Origin: Bacillota bacterium
GTDB lineage: Bacteria; Bacillota; Clostridia; Clostridiales; Clostridiaceae
Assembly (NCBI GenBank): GCA_017861315.1
Contig: JAGFXP010000019.1
Span: 1-35,181 of the forward strand
Direction of reading: 5' to 3'
Length of the DNA stretch: 35,181 bases
The notes under the pieces were generated by a model that saw nothing but the letters and a program-made list of their open reading frames with translations, made no database searches and had not been told where the DNA came from. The position numbers and the translations under genes are program-made. This document shows, one piece after another, positions 22,881-31,544 of the stretch; the stretch's first letter is position 1, and each line of letters opens with the position of its first letter.

Positions 22881-23267
22881 ATGGATTTAGATATATTATT
22901 CGCATTGCTGCAAACCTTCATAGCACTAGTAGCAGTCATAGGGCTTGCTTACCTTGTACTCAGGGTGGGGAAGCGCTTAAATACCGGCAACAACAATTAT
23001 GTCAGGATACTTGAAAAGACTAATATGTCGAATCAATCCTACCTAGCAGTAGCAAAGGTCGGTTCGGAATATCACCTCATAAGCGTGACATCCGGGGAGA
23101 TAAAGATTTTGAAGGACATCAGAGCAGAGGAGGTTGAGGCCGCCATGGAAGAAAAGAGGAGACAGTTCGAAGAAAATCCCATAAACAACAAGCTGGCTGA
23201 AGCGATGAAGCTGCTGGAGGAATCAACAAAACAAAAACTGAAGCAAGCGAGGAAAAACCGTGAATAA
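22881..23267 (+). CDS. fliO: Flagellar biosynthetic protein FliO
   Basis: FliO is a small membrane protein that helps assemble the FliP ring of the export gate. The 128-residue protein has one N-terminal helix (about residues 5-27, ILFALLQTFIALVAVIGLAY), then a cytoplasmic beta domain (VRILEKTNMSNQSYLAVAKV and EYHLISVTSGEIKIL) and a long charged helix. These match the FliO/FliZ family. GGAGTAAAG precedes the ATG. The fliP GTG lies within its last codons. Confidence 0.9.
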   Translation: MDLDILFALLQTFIALVAVIGLAYLVLRVGKRLNTGNNNYVRILEKTNMSNQSYLAVAKVGSEYHLISVTSGEIKILKDIRAEEVEAAMEEKRRQFEENPINNKLAEAMKLLEESTKQKLKQARKNRE

Positions 23268-24024
23268 AAAGCGTTTTATATTCTGCACAGCGATACTCCT
23301 CGGCATGATCCTGCTGCTGCCAGCCAATGCAGCGGCGGCACCGCTCGATCTGAGCGGCATAGGCATAAATTTCAACGGGGACAACAACGAACCTCAGGCC
23401 GTGGTCGACACGGTCAAGGTGTTCATACTGATGACGGTGCTTACGCTGGTTCCGGCATTCATGATCCTCACAACCTGTTTCACAAGGGTGGTTGTGGTGC
23501 TCTCCTTCCTCAGGAGCGCCATCGGGAGCCAGCAGACTCCGCCGAACCAGATACTCATAGGGCTGGCGCTTTTCATAACGATTTTCGTAATGCAGCCGGT
23601 ATACACAAAGGTGTACGACGAGGCGGTCACTCCTTACCTGAACGAACAGATAACACAGGAGAAGGCGGTCGCCATAGGCTCCAAGCCGATAAAGAAGTTC
23701 ATGCTCGAGCAGACGAGGGAGAAGGACCTGGCCCTGTTCGTAAAGGAAGCCAATATACAGAATGTCGAAGATCCATTGAAACTGTCGTTCACTGTGATAA
23801 TACCGGCATTCATCATCAGCGAACTCAGGCTGGCATTCAGCATCGGATTTGTCCTGTTCCTGCCATTCCTGGTAATCGACATAGTCGTTTCAAGCATACT
23901 TATGTCAATGGGAATGTTCATGCTTCCGCCGTCCATGATCTCACTGCCATTCAAGCTGCTGCTTTTCGTCTTGGTGGACGGCTGGTACCTGGTGGTGGAA
24001 TCGCTCTTGCACAGTTTTAGTTAG
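23260..24024 (+). CDS. fliP: Flagellar biosynthetic protein FliP
   Basis: FliP forms the core pore of the export gate as a pentamer. It has 254 residues and starts at GTG inside the end of fliO. An N-terminal signal peptide (ILLGMILLLPANAAAA, cleavage near residue 27) is characteristic of FliP. It is followed by four membrane helices: VKVFILMTVLTLVPAFMILT, then TRVVVVLSFLRSAIGSQQTP with PPNQILIGLALFITIF, and the C-terminal SIGFVLFLPFLVIDIVVSSI with SMGMFMLPPSMISLPFKLLL. The order fliO-fliP-fliQ-fliR-flhB-flhA is standard. Confidence 0.97.
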   Translation: MNKKRFIFCTAILLGMILLLPANAAAAPLDLSGIGINFNGDNNEPQAVVDTVKVFILMTVLTLVPAFMILTTCFTRVVVVLSFLRSAIGSQQTPPNQILIGLALFITIFVMQPVYTKVYDEAVTPYLNEQITQEKAVAIGSKPIKKFMLEQTREKDLALFVKEANIQNVEDPLKLSFTVIIPAFIISELRLAFSIGFVLFLPFLVIDIVVSSILMSMGMFMLPPSMISLPFKLLLFVLVDGWYLVVESLLHSFS

Positions 24025-24036
24025 GAGGAACAAAAG

Positions 24037-24300
24037 ATGAATCAAGGTATGGCACTGGACCTTATAGGCAGTGCTTTCGTTAATATGATAAAGGTGTCCG
24101 CTCCGGTAATGGTCGTGGCCATGGTGGTGGGCTTGATAATAAGCATACTGCAGGCGACTACGCAGGTTCAGGAGCAGACTCTGTCCTTTGTGCCCAAAAT
24201 GCTGGCTGTCATAGTATCCCTGATACTCTTCGGCACCTTCATGATGAATACCATGCTGGATTTTTTTCGATATGTACTCGAAATAATCCCCAAGCTGTGA
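24037..24300 (+). CDS. fliQ: Flagellar biosynthetic protein FliQ
   Basis: FliQ is a two-helix export-gate subunit. The 87-residue protein has helix 1 at about residues 15-39 (MIKVSAPVMVVAMVVGLIIS), the conserved ILQATTQVQEQTLSFVPKM cytoplasmic hairpin, and helix 2 at about residues 60-80. The length is normal. TTAGGAGGA precedes the ATG by a few bases. Confidence 0.97.
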   Translation: MNQGMALDLIGSAFVNMIKVSAPVMVVAMVVGLIISILQATTQVQEQTLSFVPKMLAVIVSLILFGTFMMNTMLDFFRYVLEIIPKL

Positions 24301-24310
24301 GTGGCCCAGC

Positions 24311-25069
24311 ATGTTTGTGTTAGAAATTCAAAGCTTCTTGTTTATCCTTGCCAGGGTTACAGCTTTCATAGCGGTAGTGCCGGGGTTCTCGCACAAGAGC
24401 CTCCCCAACACCTCCAAAGTGGCATTGTCCATCATCCTAAGCTGGGCAGTGTACATGAACATTGCTCAGACGCCCGTATACGAAGAGCCCCTGCTATTCA
24501 TGCTCGCAGCTGTGCGCGAGGTTATCGTTGGCCTTGCTATGGGGTTCACAGCGAAGCTGGTGTTTTCCGCCGTGGAGATGGCCGGGCAGCTGATTGACTT
24601 CCAGGTAGGATATTCAATGGGCGCCATATACGATCCCAACACGGGAACAACCGCCTCCTATTACGGAAGGCTGTTTTACTGGATGAGCATAATGGTGTTC
24701 TTCATGCTGGATCTTCACCACACGCTGCTCTTGACGCTTATGGAATCATTCGGCGTGGCGGTGGCGGGACAGATCGGATTGGCAGGCCTTAACCTTGAGG
24801 CGATCCTGTATATCTTTTCATACACCTTCAAAATCGCGTTCTGCATAGCGGCGCCGATGCTGATCGTTCTGCTGGTGACGGACATAGTAATGGGCCTGCT
24901 GTCGAGAACCGTACCCGAGATAAATGTATTCATGCTGGGCATGCCCCTGAAGGCGCTGGTGGGCATGGTCATGTTCCTCATATTGGCTTCGTCCCTTATG
25001 GGCACCGCGGGCCGGACACTTGGACTGACGGGCGAGTACATAATGAAGGCCATCGAAATGTTTCGATAA
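24311..25069 (+). CDS. fliR: Flagellar biosynthetic protein FliR
   Basis: FliR completes the FliP5-Q4-R1 gate. The 252-residue protein has about six hydrophobic segments. FliR hallmarks include FLFILARVTAFIAVVPGFSH, VREVIVGLAMGFTAKLVFSA, EMAGQLIDFQVGYSMGAIYD and the C-terminal VPEINVFMLGMPLKALVGMV. The ribosome site is weak (GAGTGG), so coupling to fliQ, which stops 10 nt before, is likely. Confidence 0.96.
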   Translation: MFVLEIQSFLFILARVTAFIAVVPGFSHKSLPNTSKVALSIILSWAVYMNIAQTPVYEEPLLFMLAAVREVIVGLAMGFTAKLVFSAVEMAGQLIDFQVGYSMGAIYDPNTGTTASYYGRLFYWMSIMVFFMLDLHHTLLLTLMESFGVAVAGQIGLAGLNLEAILYIFSYTFKIAFCIAAPMLIVLLVTDIVMGLLSRTVPEINVFMLGMPLKALVGMVMFLILASSLMGTAGRTLGLTGEYIMKAIEMFR

Positions 25070-25081
25070 AGGAGAGATAAA

Positions 25082-26152
25082 GTGCAAGACAAGCATTCCA
25101 AAACCGAACAGGCGACCCCCAAGAGGCTGAGCGACAGCAAGAAAAAAGGGCAGGTCGCAAAGAGCGGAGATTTCAACTCTGCCGTTTCATTCCTGGTATT
25201 CGCTCTTCTGCTGGGAACTCTCGGGCAGTACCTGTTCTCGAATTCAATGGAGATGATGAAGGGCTCGCTCGAGGCCGGGTTCAGGGACATCGCGAGCGCG
25301 GGGGATGCGGGAGGCATACTTATGTACAGCGTTGAAAGCATACTCATGATCTTCCTTCCGTTTGGTCTCCTTGCCATGGTTCTCGGGCTGGCGTCAAACC
25401 TGGTACAGGTCGGATTCATCTTCACAGCTGAGCCCCTCAAACCCGATTTCAAGCGCCTGAACCCTGTGGAGGGTTTCAGGAACATATTTTCGGCAAGATC
25501 TATGTTCAACCTAGTCAAGAACCTGTTCAAGCTGCTCATAGTCTCTCTGGTGACCTACGACGGTCTTAAAAAGGTAATCAAGCAGATAACCAACTCCGGG
25601 CAGATAGGAGTCGAGAACATATATCCCTTCTTCATAAGCATCGTGAGCACCCTGAGCATAAACATAGCCCTCCTTATGATAGCGCTGGGCATAATAGATT
25701 TCATCTTCCAGAAGAGGGAGTTCAAGAAGAAGCTCATGATGACAAAGCAGGAAATTAAGGAAGAATACAAGCAGATGGAGGGCGACCCGAAGATCAAAGC
25801 GGCAAGGCAGCAGAGGCAGAGACAGCTGTCGATGAGCCGGACCATGCAGAATGTGGAGGAGGCTACCGTGGTGATCACGAATCCCACACATATTGCAATA
25901 GCCTTAAGATACAAGCAGGGCGAAGACCAGGCTCCTGTAGTGATGGCTAAAGGCCTGGACTACATGGCGCTTAAGATTAAGGAAAAAGCCGGGGAAAAAG
26001 GCATTCCCGTTATAGAAAACAAGCCTTTGGCCAGAGCGATGTACCGCAATGTCGAAGCCGGCTCTTTTGTTCCGGTGGAGCTATACCAGGCGATCGCTGA
26101 GGTTCTTGCCATGGTTTACCAGATGGAAAAAAAGAACAAGAGAAAGATATAG
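25082..26152 (+). CDS. flhB: Flagellar biosynthetic protein FlhB
   Basis: FlhB is the export-gate protein that switches substrate specificity when FliK signals hook completion. It has 356 residues and starts at GTG after AAAGGAGAG. The N-terminus KTEQATPKRLSDSKKKGQVA is diagnostic, and four membrane helices follow (to about residue 210). The cytoplasmic domain has the autocleavage motif VVITNPTHIAIALRY with Asn267-Pro268-Thr269-His270 intact, and ENKPLARAMYRNVEAGSFVP after it. It is complete and should be functional. Confidence 0.97.
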   Translation: MQDKHSKTEQATPKRLSDSKKKGQVAKSGDFNSAVSFLVFALLLGTLGQYLFSNSMEMMKGSLEAGFRDIASAGDAGGILMYSVESILMIFLPFGLLAMVLGLASNLVQVGFIFTAEPLKPDFKRLNPVEGFRNIFSARSMFNLVKNLFKLLIVSLVTYDGLKKVIKQITNSGQIGVENIYPFFISIVSTLSINIALLMIALGIIDFIFQKREFKKKLMMTKQEIKEEYKQMEGDPKIKAARQQRQRQLSMSRTMQNVEEATVVITNPTHIAIALRYKQGEDQAPVVMAKGLDYMALKIKEKAGEKGIPVIENKPLARAMYRNVEAGSFVPVELYQAIAEVLAMVYQMEKKNKRKI

Positions 26153-26165
26153 TTAGGAGCAACCT

Positions 26166-28238
26166 ATGCCACAGGGGATTAAGTCATTACTAAATAATAT
26201 AAGCAAATATTTCGAGATAATTGTAGCGTTTGCGGTGGTAGGTGTAATAGGGATCATAATTCTCCCTATGCCGACCTTCGTGCTGGACCTGCTGCTGACA
26301 ACAAACCTGACAATTTCCATTCTCATTCTGCTGCTGACACTTTTCACAAAGAGCGTCCTTGAGTTTTCGGTATTCCCGACCATGGTCCTCATAATGACCA
26401 TGTTCAGGCTCGGGCTGAACATCTCCTCCACAAGGCTGATACTCAGCCAGGGTGAAGCCGGCGAAGTCATCAACGCTTTTGCAACCTTCGTTACCGGAAG
26501 CAACTATGTTGTTGGAGCTGTCATATTTGTCATAATAACCATCGTTCAGTTGGTTGTCGTTACAAACGGTGCCGGCAGGGTGTCTGAAGTGGGTGCGAGA
26601 TTCACACTCGATGCAATGCCGGGAAAGCAGATGGCTATAGATGCTGACCTCAATGCAGGGATCATCGACGACCAGACTGCCAAGATGCGAAGGCAGGACC
26701 TTCAGAGGGAAGCCGACTTTTACGGTTCCATGGACGGAGCAAGCAAGTTCGTCAAGGGGGATGCAATCGCAGGAATCCTTATCACGCTTATCAATCTCTT
26801 TGGTGGAGTAATCATATTCTCGCTTCAGGGAGACCTTACAATCATGGAAGCTTTCGACAAATTCGGCAGGCTTACGATCGGAGACGGTCTGGTCAGCCAG
26901 ATACCGTCACTCCTCATCTCAGTGGCTTCGGGCATAATCGTAACCAGGTCGGGGAACGACAAGGACTTCGGCTCAACCCTGTCAGACGAGCTGTTCTCCT
27001 CTTGGAAAGTAATGCTGATAGGTGCAGCGGTCATATTTGCAATAGGGCTCATACCCGCGTTCCCTTCCGTTCCTTTCTTCGCCTTCGCGCTTGTGCTGGG
27101 TGCCTCGGGTTATCTTGTTTTTGAAAACGAGAAGGCAGAGGCTAAAAAGACCCTGAACAAGGAGGTTCGGCACAAGGCGGCCGCGGCAAAGGAATCTGAA
27201 GATGCAATAGCATCCTTCCAGGTGGAGCCGATCTCCCTCGAAATCGGGTACGGACTGATAACGCTTGTGGATGAGGGCTCTGACAACAACCTGATAAGCC
27301 ACATCACCTCCATCCGCAAGCAGCTTGCAGCCGAGATGGGAATCCTGGTGAACCCGATAAGGATCAGGGACAATCTGCAGCTAGATCCCAAGCAGTACGT
27401 GATCAAGATCAAGGGCAACCAGATTGCAAAAGGGGAGATTCACACCAACAAATACCTGGTGATAGACCCGGGAACAGCTGACTTTGACATCAAGGGCATA
27501 CCAGCAATCGAACCTGCCTTCGGCCTTGCAGCCCTCTGGATAGATGGAAAGGACAAGGAAAAGGCAGAGCTTAACGGCTACACAATCGTGGAGCCTGTCA
27601 CCGTCCTTGTGACTCACCTGAAAGAGCTCATAAAGAAGCACAGCTATGAACTGCTGGGAAGGCAGGAAACCAAGAGCCTCATAGATGAGCTGAAAGGCAG
27701 GTACGGGGTAATAGTCGAGGAGCTGATACCCAACATCATGACACTCGGGGAAGTCCAGAAGGTGCTTCAGAACCTGCTAAAGGAGCATGTGCCTGTAACG
27801 GACCTGGTCACAATACTGGAGACGCTTGCAGACCATGCGGTCAAAATAAAGGACACCGAGATACTTACGGAGCATGTCAGGCATTCCCTCCAAAGGACAA
27901 TCGTCAGGGAATACCTGGATCCGCAGGGAACCCTCAATGTTGTTACGCTTGATTCACAGCTTGAGGATCTTTTAGGCTCCAACATACATAAATCAATCGG
28001 AGGATCGATTCCCGTTCTGGAGCCGGAAATGATAACAAGGATATTCAGCAGCATCAAGTCCGCCTATGACGAGGCGCTGATGAAGGGGCATCAGGCAATA
28101 ATCCTGGCGTCTCCTAAGGTCAGGACGGCGCTGAAGAACCTCATAGCAATAACCTTTTCAAACATCGCAGTGCTTTCGCTAAACGAGATACCAAGTGATG
28201 TGCAAATTGAAATAGTAGGGATGGTGGAGTTCCGTTGA
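26166..28238 (+). CDS. flhA: Flagellar biosynthesis protein FlhA
   Basis: FlhA is the largest export-gate component, a nonameric ring that docks chaperone-substrate complexes. The 690-residue protein has eight predicted helices in the first 325 residues. Family signatures include TVVLTT-like motifs, RLGLNISSTRLILSQGEAGE, RFTLDAMPGKQMAIDADLNA and DADFYGSMDGA-type residues (seen as EADFYGSMDGASKFVKGDAI). The cytoplasmic C-terminus contains EIGYGLITLV, the LGEVQKVLQNLLKEHVPVTD motif, and ends DVQIEIVGMVEF. AGTTAGGAG precedes the ATG. flhF overlaps its last 4 nt. Confidence 0.97.
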   Translation: MPQGIKSLLNNISKYFEIIVAFAVVGVIGIIILPMPTFVLDLLLTTNLTISILILLLTLFTKSVLEFSVFPTMVLIMTMFRLGLNISSTRLILSQGEAGEVINAFATFVTGSNYVVGAVIFVIITIVQLVVVTNGAGRVSEVGARFTLDAMPGKQMAIDADLNAGIIDDQTAKMRRQDLQREADFYGSMDGASKFVKGDAIAGILITLINLFGGVIIFSLQGDLTIMEAFDKFGRLTIGDGLVSQIPSLLISVASGIIVTRSGNDKDFGSTLSDELFSSWKVMLIGAAVIFAIGLIPAFPSVPFFAFALVLGASGYLVFENEKAEAKKTLNKEVRHKAAAAKESEDAIASFQVEPISLEIGYGLITLVDEGSDNNLISHITSIRKQLAAEMGILVNPIRIRDNLQLDPKQYVIKIKGNQIAKGEIHTNKYLVIDPGTADFDIKGIPAIEPAFGLAALWIDGKDKEKAELNGYTIVEPVTVLVTHLKELIKKHSYELLGRQETKSLIDELKGRYGVIVEELIPNIMTLGEVQKVLQNLLKEHVPVTDLVTILETLADHAVKIKDTEILTEHVRHSLQRTIVREYLDPQGTLNVVTLDSQLEDLLGSNIHKSIGGSIPVLEPEMITRIFSSIKSAYDEALMKGHQAIILASPKVRTALKNLIAITFSNIAVLSLNEIPSDVQIEIVGMVEFR

Positions 28239-29260
28239 TAATCAGAAGATACGTAGTAAATGACATGAGGGAAGCCATAATCAGGGCGAAGTACGAGCTC
28301 GGGAGCGATGCTATAATAATCAGCCAGAAGCACATCAGGCCGGGGAAATGGTACAACCCTCTGAGGAAAAGGAAGCTCGAGGTAACAGTAGCCATTGAAG
28401 AAAACATCCACGAAAAAGCACATGCCGGCAGGGAAAAGGCTAGCAGAACTGCGGCGGAAGTTCCAGTCAAAAAAGAGTCGGAAAGGCTGCCGGATAAATG
28501 CAGGAGCACCAGGAAGCACAGCGTTTTTGGAAGGAACGACAGCGCGCTTATGAGGTGGCAGGAATACTGCGGGAGGAATGCGATCGCCGAGGACAGCGTA
28601 GGCTATGAGCAGATGAATATGTTCATCAAGGAATCCTATCTTGAAAATCCCTTCATGAAGGAAAGGAAGCTTGGCAGGATCAACGTCCTGGTTGGCCCGA
28701 CAGGAGTAGGAAAAACGACGACAATAGCCAAGATAGCATCGGGGGAATTCCTCAGCAACGACAAAAAAGTCGGGCTCATAACCATAGATACATACAGGAT
28801 TGCGGCAGTGGAGCAGCTGAAGAAATATGCGGAGATTCTGGGAATCAGGTGCGAATCAGTCAACGAGCCTTCGGAAATGAAGGGTAAGATAAGCAAGCTA
28901 AGGAACTGCGACATCATCCTGGTGGATACAGTGGGGGCAAGCCCGAAGAATGAGGACAGGATCGAGGATGTGAGGCAATACCTGGATGAAATTGATGAAG
29001 AGAAAAACACGTATCTTACAGTCAGCATGTCCTCGGATGTGGACACAAACAATTCGATTTTTGAGGCCTACAAGACTCTCGGATACAACTCCCTGATCCT
29101 CACAAAATTCGACGAAGTGAAAAACTACAATAATTTTTGGAATGTGATGGAGAATAATGAGTTGCCGATACAGTATTTCTGTTTTGGACAAACAGTTCCC
29201 GAGGATATTTCGGAATCTTCTTTGGAAAATGTACTGTCATATTTATGGAGGGAACTATAG
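28235..29260 (+). CDS. flhF: Flagellar biosynthesis GTPase FlhF
   Basis: FlhF is an SRP-type GTPase that sets where flagella are built. It has 341 residues and starts at TTG, overlapping the flhA stop (TTGA), with GGTGGAG upstream. The N-terminal basic domain begins IIRRYVVNDMREAIIRAKYE LGSDAIIIS as in the family. The NG domain has Walker A GPTGVGKTTTIAKIA (residues 154-168, Lys160), DTYRIAAVEQLKKYAEIL, the G3 motif DTVGAS (Asp231) and G4 TKFDE. It pairs functionally with FlhG, encoded next. Confidence 0.96.
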   Translation: MIIRRYVVNDMREAIIRAKYELGSDAIIISQKHIRPGKWYNPLRKRKLEVTVAIEENIHEKAHAGREKASRTAAEVPVKKESERLPDKCRSTRKHSVFGRNDSALMRWQEYCGRNAIAEDSVGYEQMNMFIKESYLENPFMKERKLGRINVLVGPTGVGKTTTIAKIASGEFLSNDKKVGLITIDTYRIAAVEQLKKYAEILGIRCESVNEPSEMKGKISKLRNCDIILVDTVGASPKNEDRIEDVRQYLDEIDEEKNTYLTVSMSSDVDTNNSIFEAYKTLGYNSLILTKFDEVKNYNNFWNVMENNELPIQYFCFGQTVPEDISESSLENVLSYLWREL

Positions 29261-29261
29261 A

Positions 29262-30140
29262 ATGATCGATCAGGCTGAATCCTTAAGAAAAATGGTAACA
29301 GAAAACAAAGAGCCCAAAAATGAAGGGGCAGGCGGGCTTGTAAAGATATTCTCGGTGGTAAGCGGAAAAGGAGGCGTAGGGAAAACCAATGTTTCAGTCA
29401 ACCTGGCCATTTCGCTTGCGCAGATGGGCAAGAGGGTTCTTCTCATGGATGCGGACATAGGCATGACGAACGCGGATATCATCATGGGAATAAACTACGA
29501 GTACGATCTGTTCGATTACCTTGAAGGCCGGGCAAGCCTGGATGAAATAATATACGAGGGTCCGGAGGGTATGAAGATGATTTCCGGAGGGGCTGGTCTT
29601 CTTGAGATTGAGAGACTGGATGAGGAAACCCAGAAGGCATTCATAGACGAGCTCATAGAGCTGGGCGGATTTGATGTAATGGTCATAGACAACGGAGCGG
29701 GCATAAGCAGCGAAACCCTTAGCTTCATCACGTTTGCCCATGAAGTGATCCTGGTCACAACGCCCGAACCGACAGCGATCACAGACGCTTACCGAGTCCT
29801 GAAAATCATAAGCTTCTATGATCTGAAACCCTCGGTGAAACTTATTGTGAACAAGGTTTCAAGCAACGAGGCCGGAAATGAGGCCTTCGGCAAGCTGCAC
29901 GCCACTTCAAAAGAATTCCTCACCGTAGGCATCGAGAACTGCGGATACATATTCGACGACGCAAGGGTTGGAAAGGCTATAATGCAGCAGAAACCGGTGG
30001 TGCTGGCTTATCCGAACTCCTTGTCCAGCGGAAACATAAAGGATATTGCGGCAAAAATAGTTGATGAGAACGTATTTATCAGGAATGTATCAACACTCAA
30101 GCAATTGGGGAACAGGTTCATGAAAATATTCGGGACGTAG
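29262..30140 (+). CDS. flhG: Flagellum number regulator FlhG (MinD-like ATPase)
   Basis: FlhG (also called FleN or YlxH) is a MinD/ParA-type ATPase that stimulates FlhF and limits flagellar number. I start at MIDQAESLRKMV (292 residues), with ATGGAGGGAA just upstream; an upstream ATG lies within flhF. The deviant Walker A VVSGKGGVGKTNVSVNLA (Lys36 and Lys41), switch region VLLMDADIGMTNADIIMGI, and VMVIDNGAGISSETLSF with TTPEPTAITDAYRVLK are all present. The N-terminal helix DQAESLRKM is the short segment that activates FlhF. Confidence 0.95.
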   Translation: MIDQAESLRKMVTENKEPKNEGAGGLVKIFSVVSGKGGVGKTNVSVNLAISLAQMGKRVLLMDADIGMTNADIIMGINYEYDLFDYLEGRASLDEIIYEGPEGMKMISGGAGLLEIERLDEETQKAFIDELIELGGFDVMVIDNGAGISSETLSFITFAHEVILVTTPEPTAITDAYRVLKIISFYDLKPSVKLIVNKVSSNEAGNEAFGKLHATSKEFLTVGIENCGYIFDDARVGKAIMQQKPVVLAYPNSLSSGNIKDIAAKIVDENVFIRNVSTLKQLGNRFMKIFGT

Positions 30141-30154
30141 CGGGTGATAAGGAC

Positions 30155-30820
30155 ATGATTGAGTTAAACGGAAAGATCCAGGTAATCGGTGAGGATTGCA
30201 TACTCACCGAAGGCATGGTAGTGGACAAGGCGGAAAATTTTGTTGACTTCTCGATACCGGCAGACGACAGGCATTTCAAGCTGTTCAGGGAGGGGGAGCA
30301 GGTCCAGGCACAGGTGTTCAGCAAAAACAAAGGGCTGCTTTTCAGCGGATACATAAGCAAAAGGCTGTCAAGGGAAATACCCACCTACAGGATTTCAAAC
30401 CTGTCCGGATTTGAAACTATTCAGAGAAGGGAGAATGTCAGGGTACCGTGCACCGCTGTCCTAGAGTATTCATCAGACAGCGAGCTCCTGGAGCTTGCCT
30501 CGAAAATGGAGAACGCCCAGCAGGTTATGGAGAGGATCGAGGGTATCATGAAGCAGGCCTTCATGATAGACATAAGCGCAGGCGGGATCAAGTTTTCCTG
30601 CCACGAAAACCTTCAGGAAGGTCAGCAAATCTTATTCCTGATTTCGATCTGCGAAAAAATGTTCGTGATTCCGGGAAACGTGGTTCACAAGCATCTGACG
30701 ATAGATCCCAGCCACATAAAGTATTTTTACGGAATACAATTCAAGGAATTAAATGAAGCAACAAAAGAGCTTATTGTCAAAGATGTTTTTAGAATTATGA
30801 GGATGCAGACAAGAAAGTAG
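30155..30820 (+). CDS. PilZ-domain protein, YcgR/YpfA-like c-di-GMP receptor (probable flagellar brake)
   Basis: This 221-residue protein has an N-terminal YcgR-N-like beta domain (about residues 1-85) and a C-terminal PilZ domain. The two c-di-GMP-binding motifs are visible: RRENVR (residues 91-96) and DISAGG (139-144). Between them is a predicted helical insertion, DSELLELASKMENAQQVMER (108-127), so the motifs are about 45 residues apart, wider than usual. In Bacillus and enterobacteria such proteins slow the motor by acting on MotA when c-di-GMP rises. Placement between flhG and fliA supports a motility role. It has no membrane helix. Confidence 0.88.
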   Translation: MIELNGKIQVIGEDCILTEGMVVDKAENFVDFSIPADDRHFKLFREGEQVQAQVFSKNKGLLFSGYISKRLSREIPTYRISNLSGFETIQRRENVRVPCTAVLEYSSDSELLELASKMENAQQVMERIEGIMKQAFMIDISAGGIKFSCHENLQEGQQILFLISICEKMFVIPGNVVHKHLTIDPSHIKYFYGIQFKELNEATKELIVKDVFRIMRMQTRK

Positions 30821-30836
30821 CGTTGGAGGTGATCCC

Positions 30837-31544
30837 ATGGGGTATGCGAATAACTCAGCGGAAAATGATATGGTTATCAAATACATGCCTTTGGTTTCAA
30901 GGATTGTAGGAAGGATCGACACGGGCGACAGGGAGATGGACAAAGACGACCTGTTCTCCGTGGGCGTGCTTGGACTTATCGATGCCGTCAGGAAGTTTGA
31001 TGCCGGAAAATCAGTGCCTTTCGAGGCATATGCAACACTAAGGATAAGGGGCAGCATCATAGACGAGATGAGAAGGTCGGGCAGGGTTTCCAGGGAAAGG
31101 ATTGTTAAGCTTAACCAGTACTACAGCGCCAAAGAGAAACTTGAACAGCAGCTCATGAGAGATCCTGACGAGCGTGCGATATGCGAGGAGATGGGGATAA
31201 GCGAGAAGGACCTTTCCAGAATCCACGAGACGGTCCACTACCTGTCGAAGGTCTCCTTCGAGACGACGCTCTTCCATAAGGATGGAGGAGAGATCCAGCT
31301 GGCAGACATGCTCAGTGATGACTCCGTCGACACACCCGAGGAGGGCTACATCAAAAAAGAGAGAAAAAAACTCCTGATGAGCGCGATTGAAAAACTGAGC
31401 GACCGGGAAAAAACAATCCTGAGTCTCTATTACGTTGATGAACTTACTCTGAAGGAAATTGCATATGCCATGGATATTTCGATACCGAGAGTTTCCCAGA
31501 TACACGGAAAGATAATTTTGAAATTGAGGGAGTATATGGTTTGA
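30837..31544 (+). CDS. fliA: RNA polymerase sigma factor for flagellar genes, FliA/SigD (sigma-28)
   Basis: FliA directs RNA polymerase to late flagellar promoters and is inhibited by FlgM. The 235-residue protein has region 2 (IKYMPLVSRIVGRIDTGDRE, then MDKDDLFSVGVLGLIDAVRK FDAGKSVPFEAYATLRIRGS), region 3 with IDEMRRSGRVSRERIVKL, and region 4 (LSDREKTILSLYYVDELTLK, EIAYAMDISIPRVSQIHGKI). GGAGGTGATC precedes the ATG. As it lies about 18 kb downstream of the flgB promoter near the operon end, its output should depend on transcription reaching that far, as is known for Bacillus sigD. Confidence 0.97.
   Translation: MGYANNSAENDMVIKYMPLVSRIVGRIDTGDREMDKDDLFSVGVLGLIDAVRKFDAGKSVPFEAYATLRIRGSIIDEMRRSGRVSRERIVKLNQYYSAKEKLEQQLMRDPDERAICEEMGISEKDLSRIHETVHYLSKVSFETTLFHKDGGEIQLADMLSDDSVDTPEEGYIKKERKKLLMSAIEKLSDREKTILSLYYVDELTLKEIAYAMDISIPRVSQIHGKIILKLREYMV

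Noticed and set aside
24301..24597. 98-codon plus-strand frame overlapping the start of fliR
   Set aside because: It is a different frame over clear FliR sequence. FliR has the family motifs and membrane helices.
28925..28942. FlhF G3 motif DTVGAS instead of the SRP-type DTAGR
   Set aside because: From memory, other FlhF proteins also have DTVG at this place, so it is a family trait rather than a defect. Walker A and TKFDE are intact.
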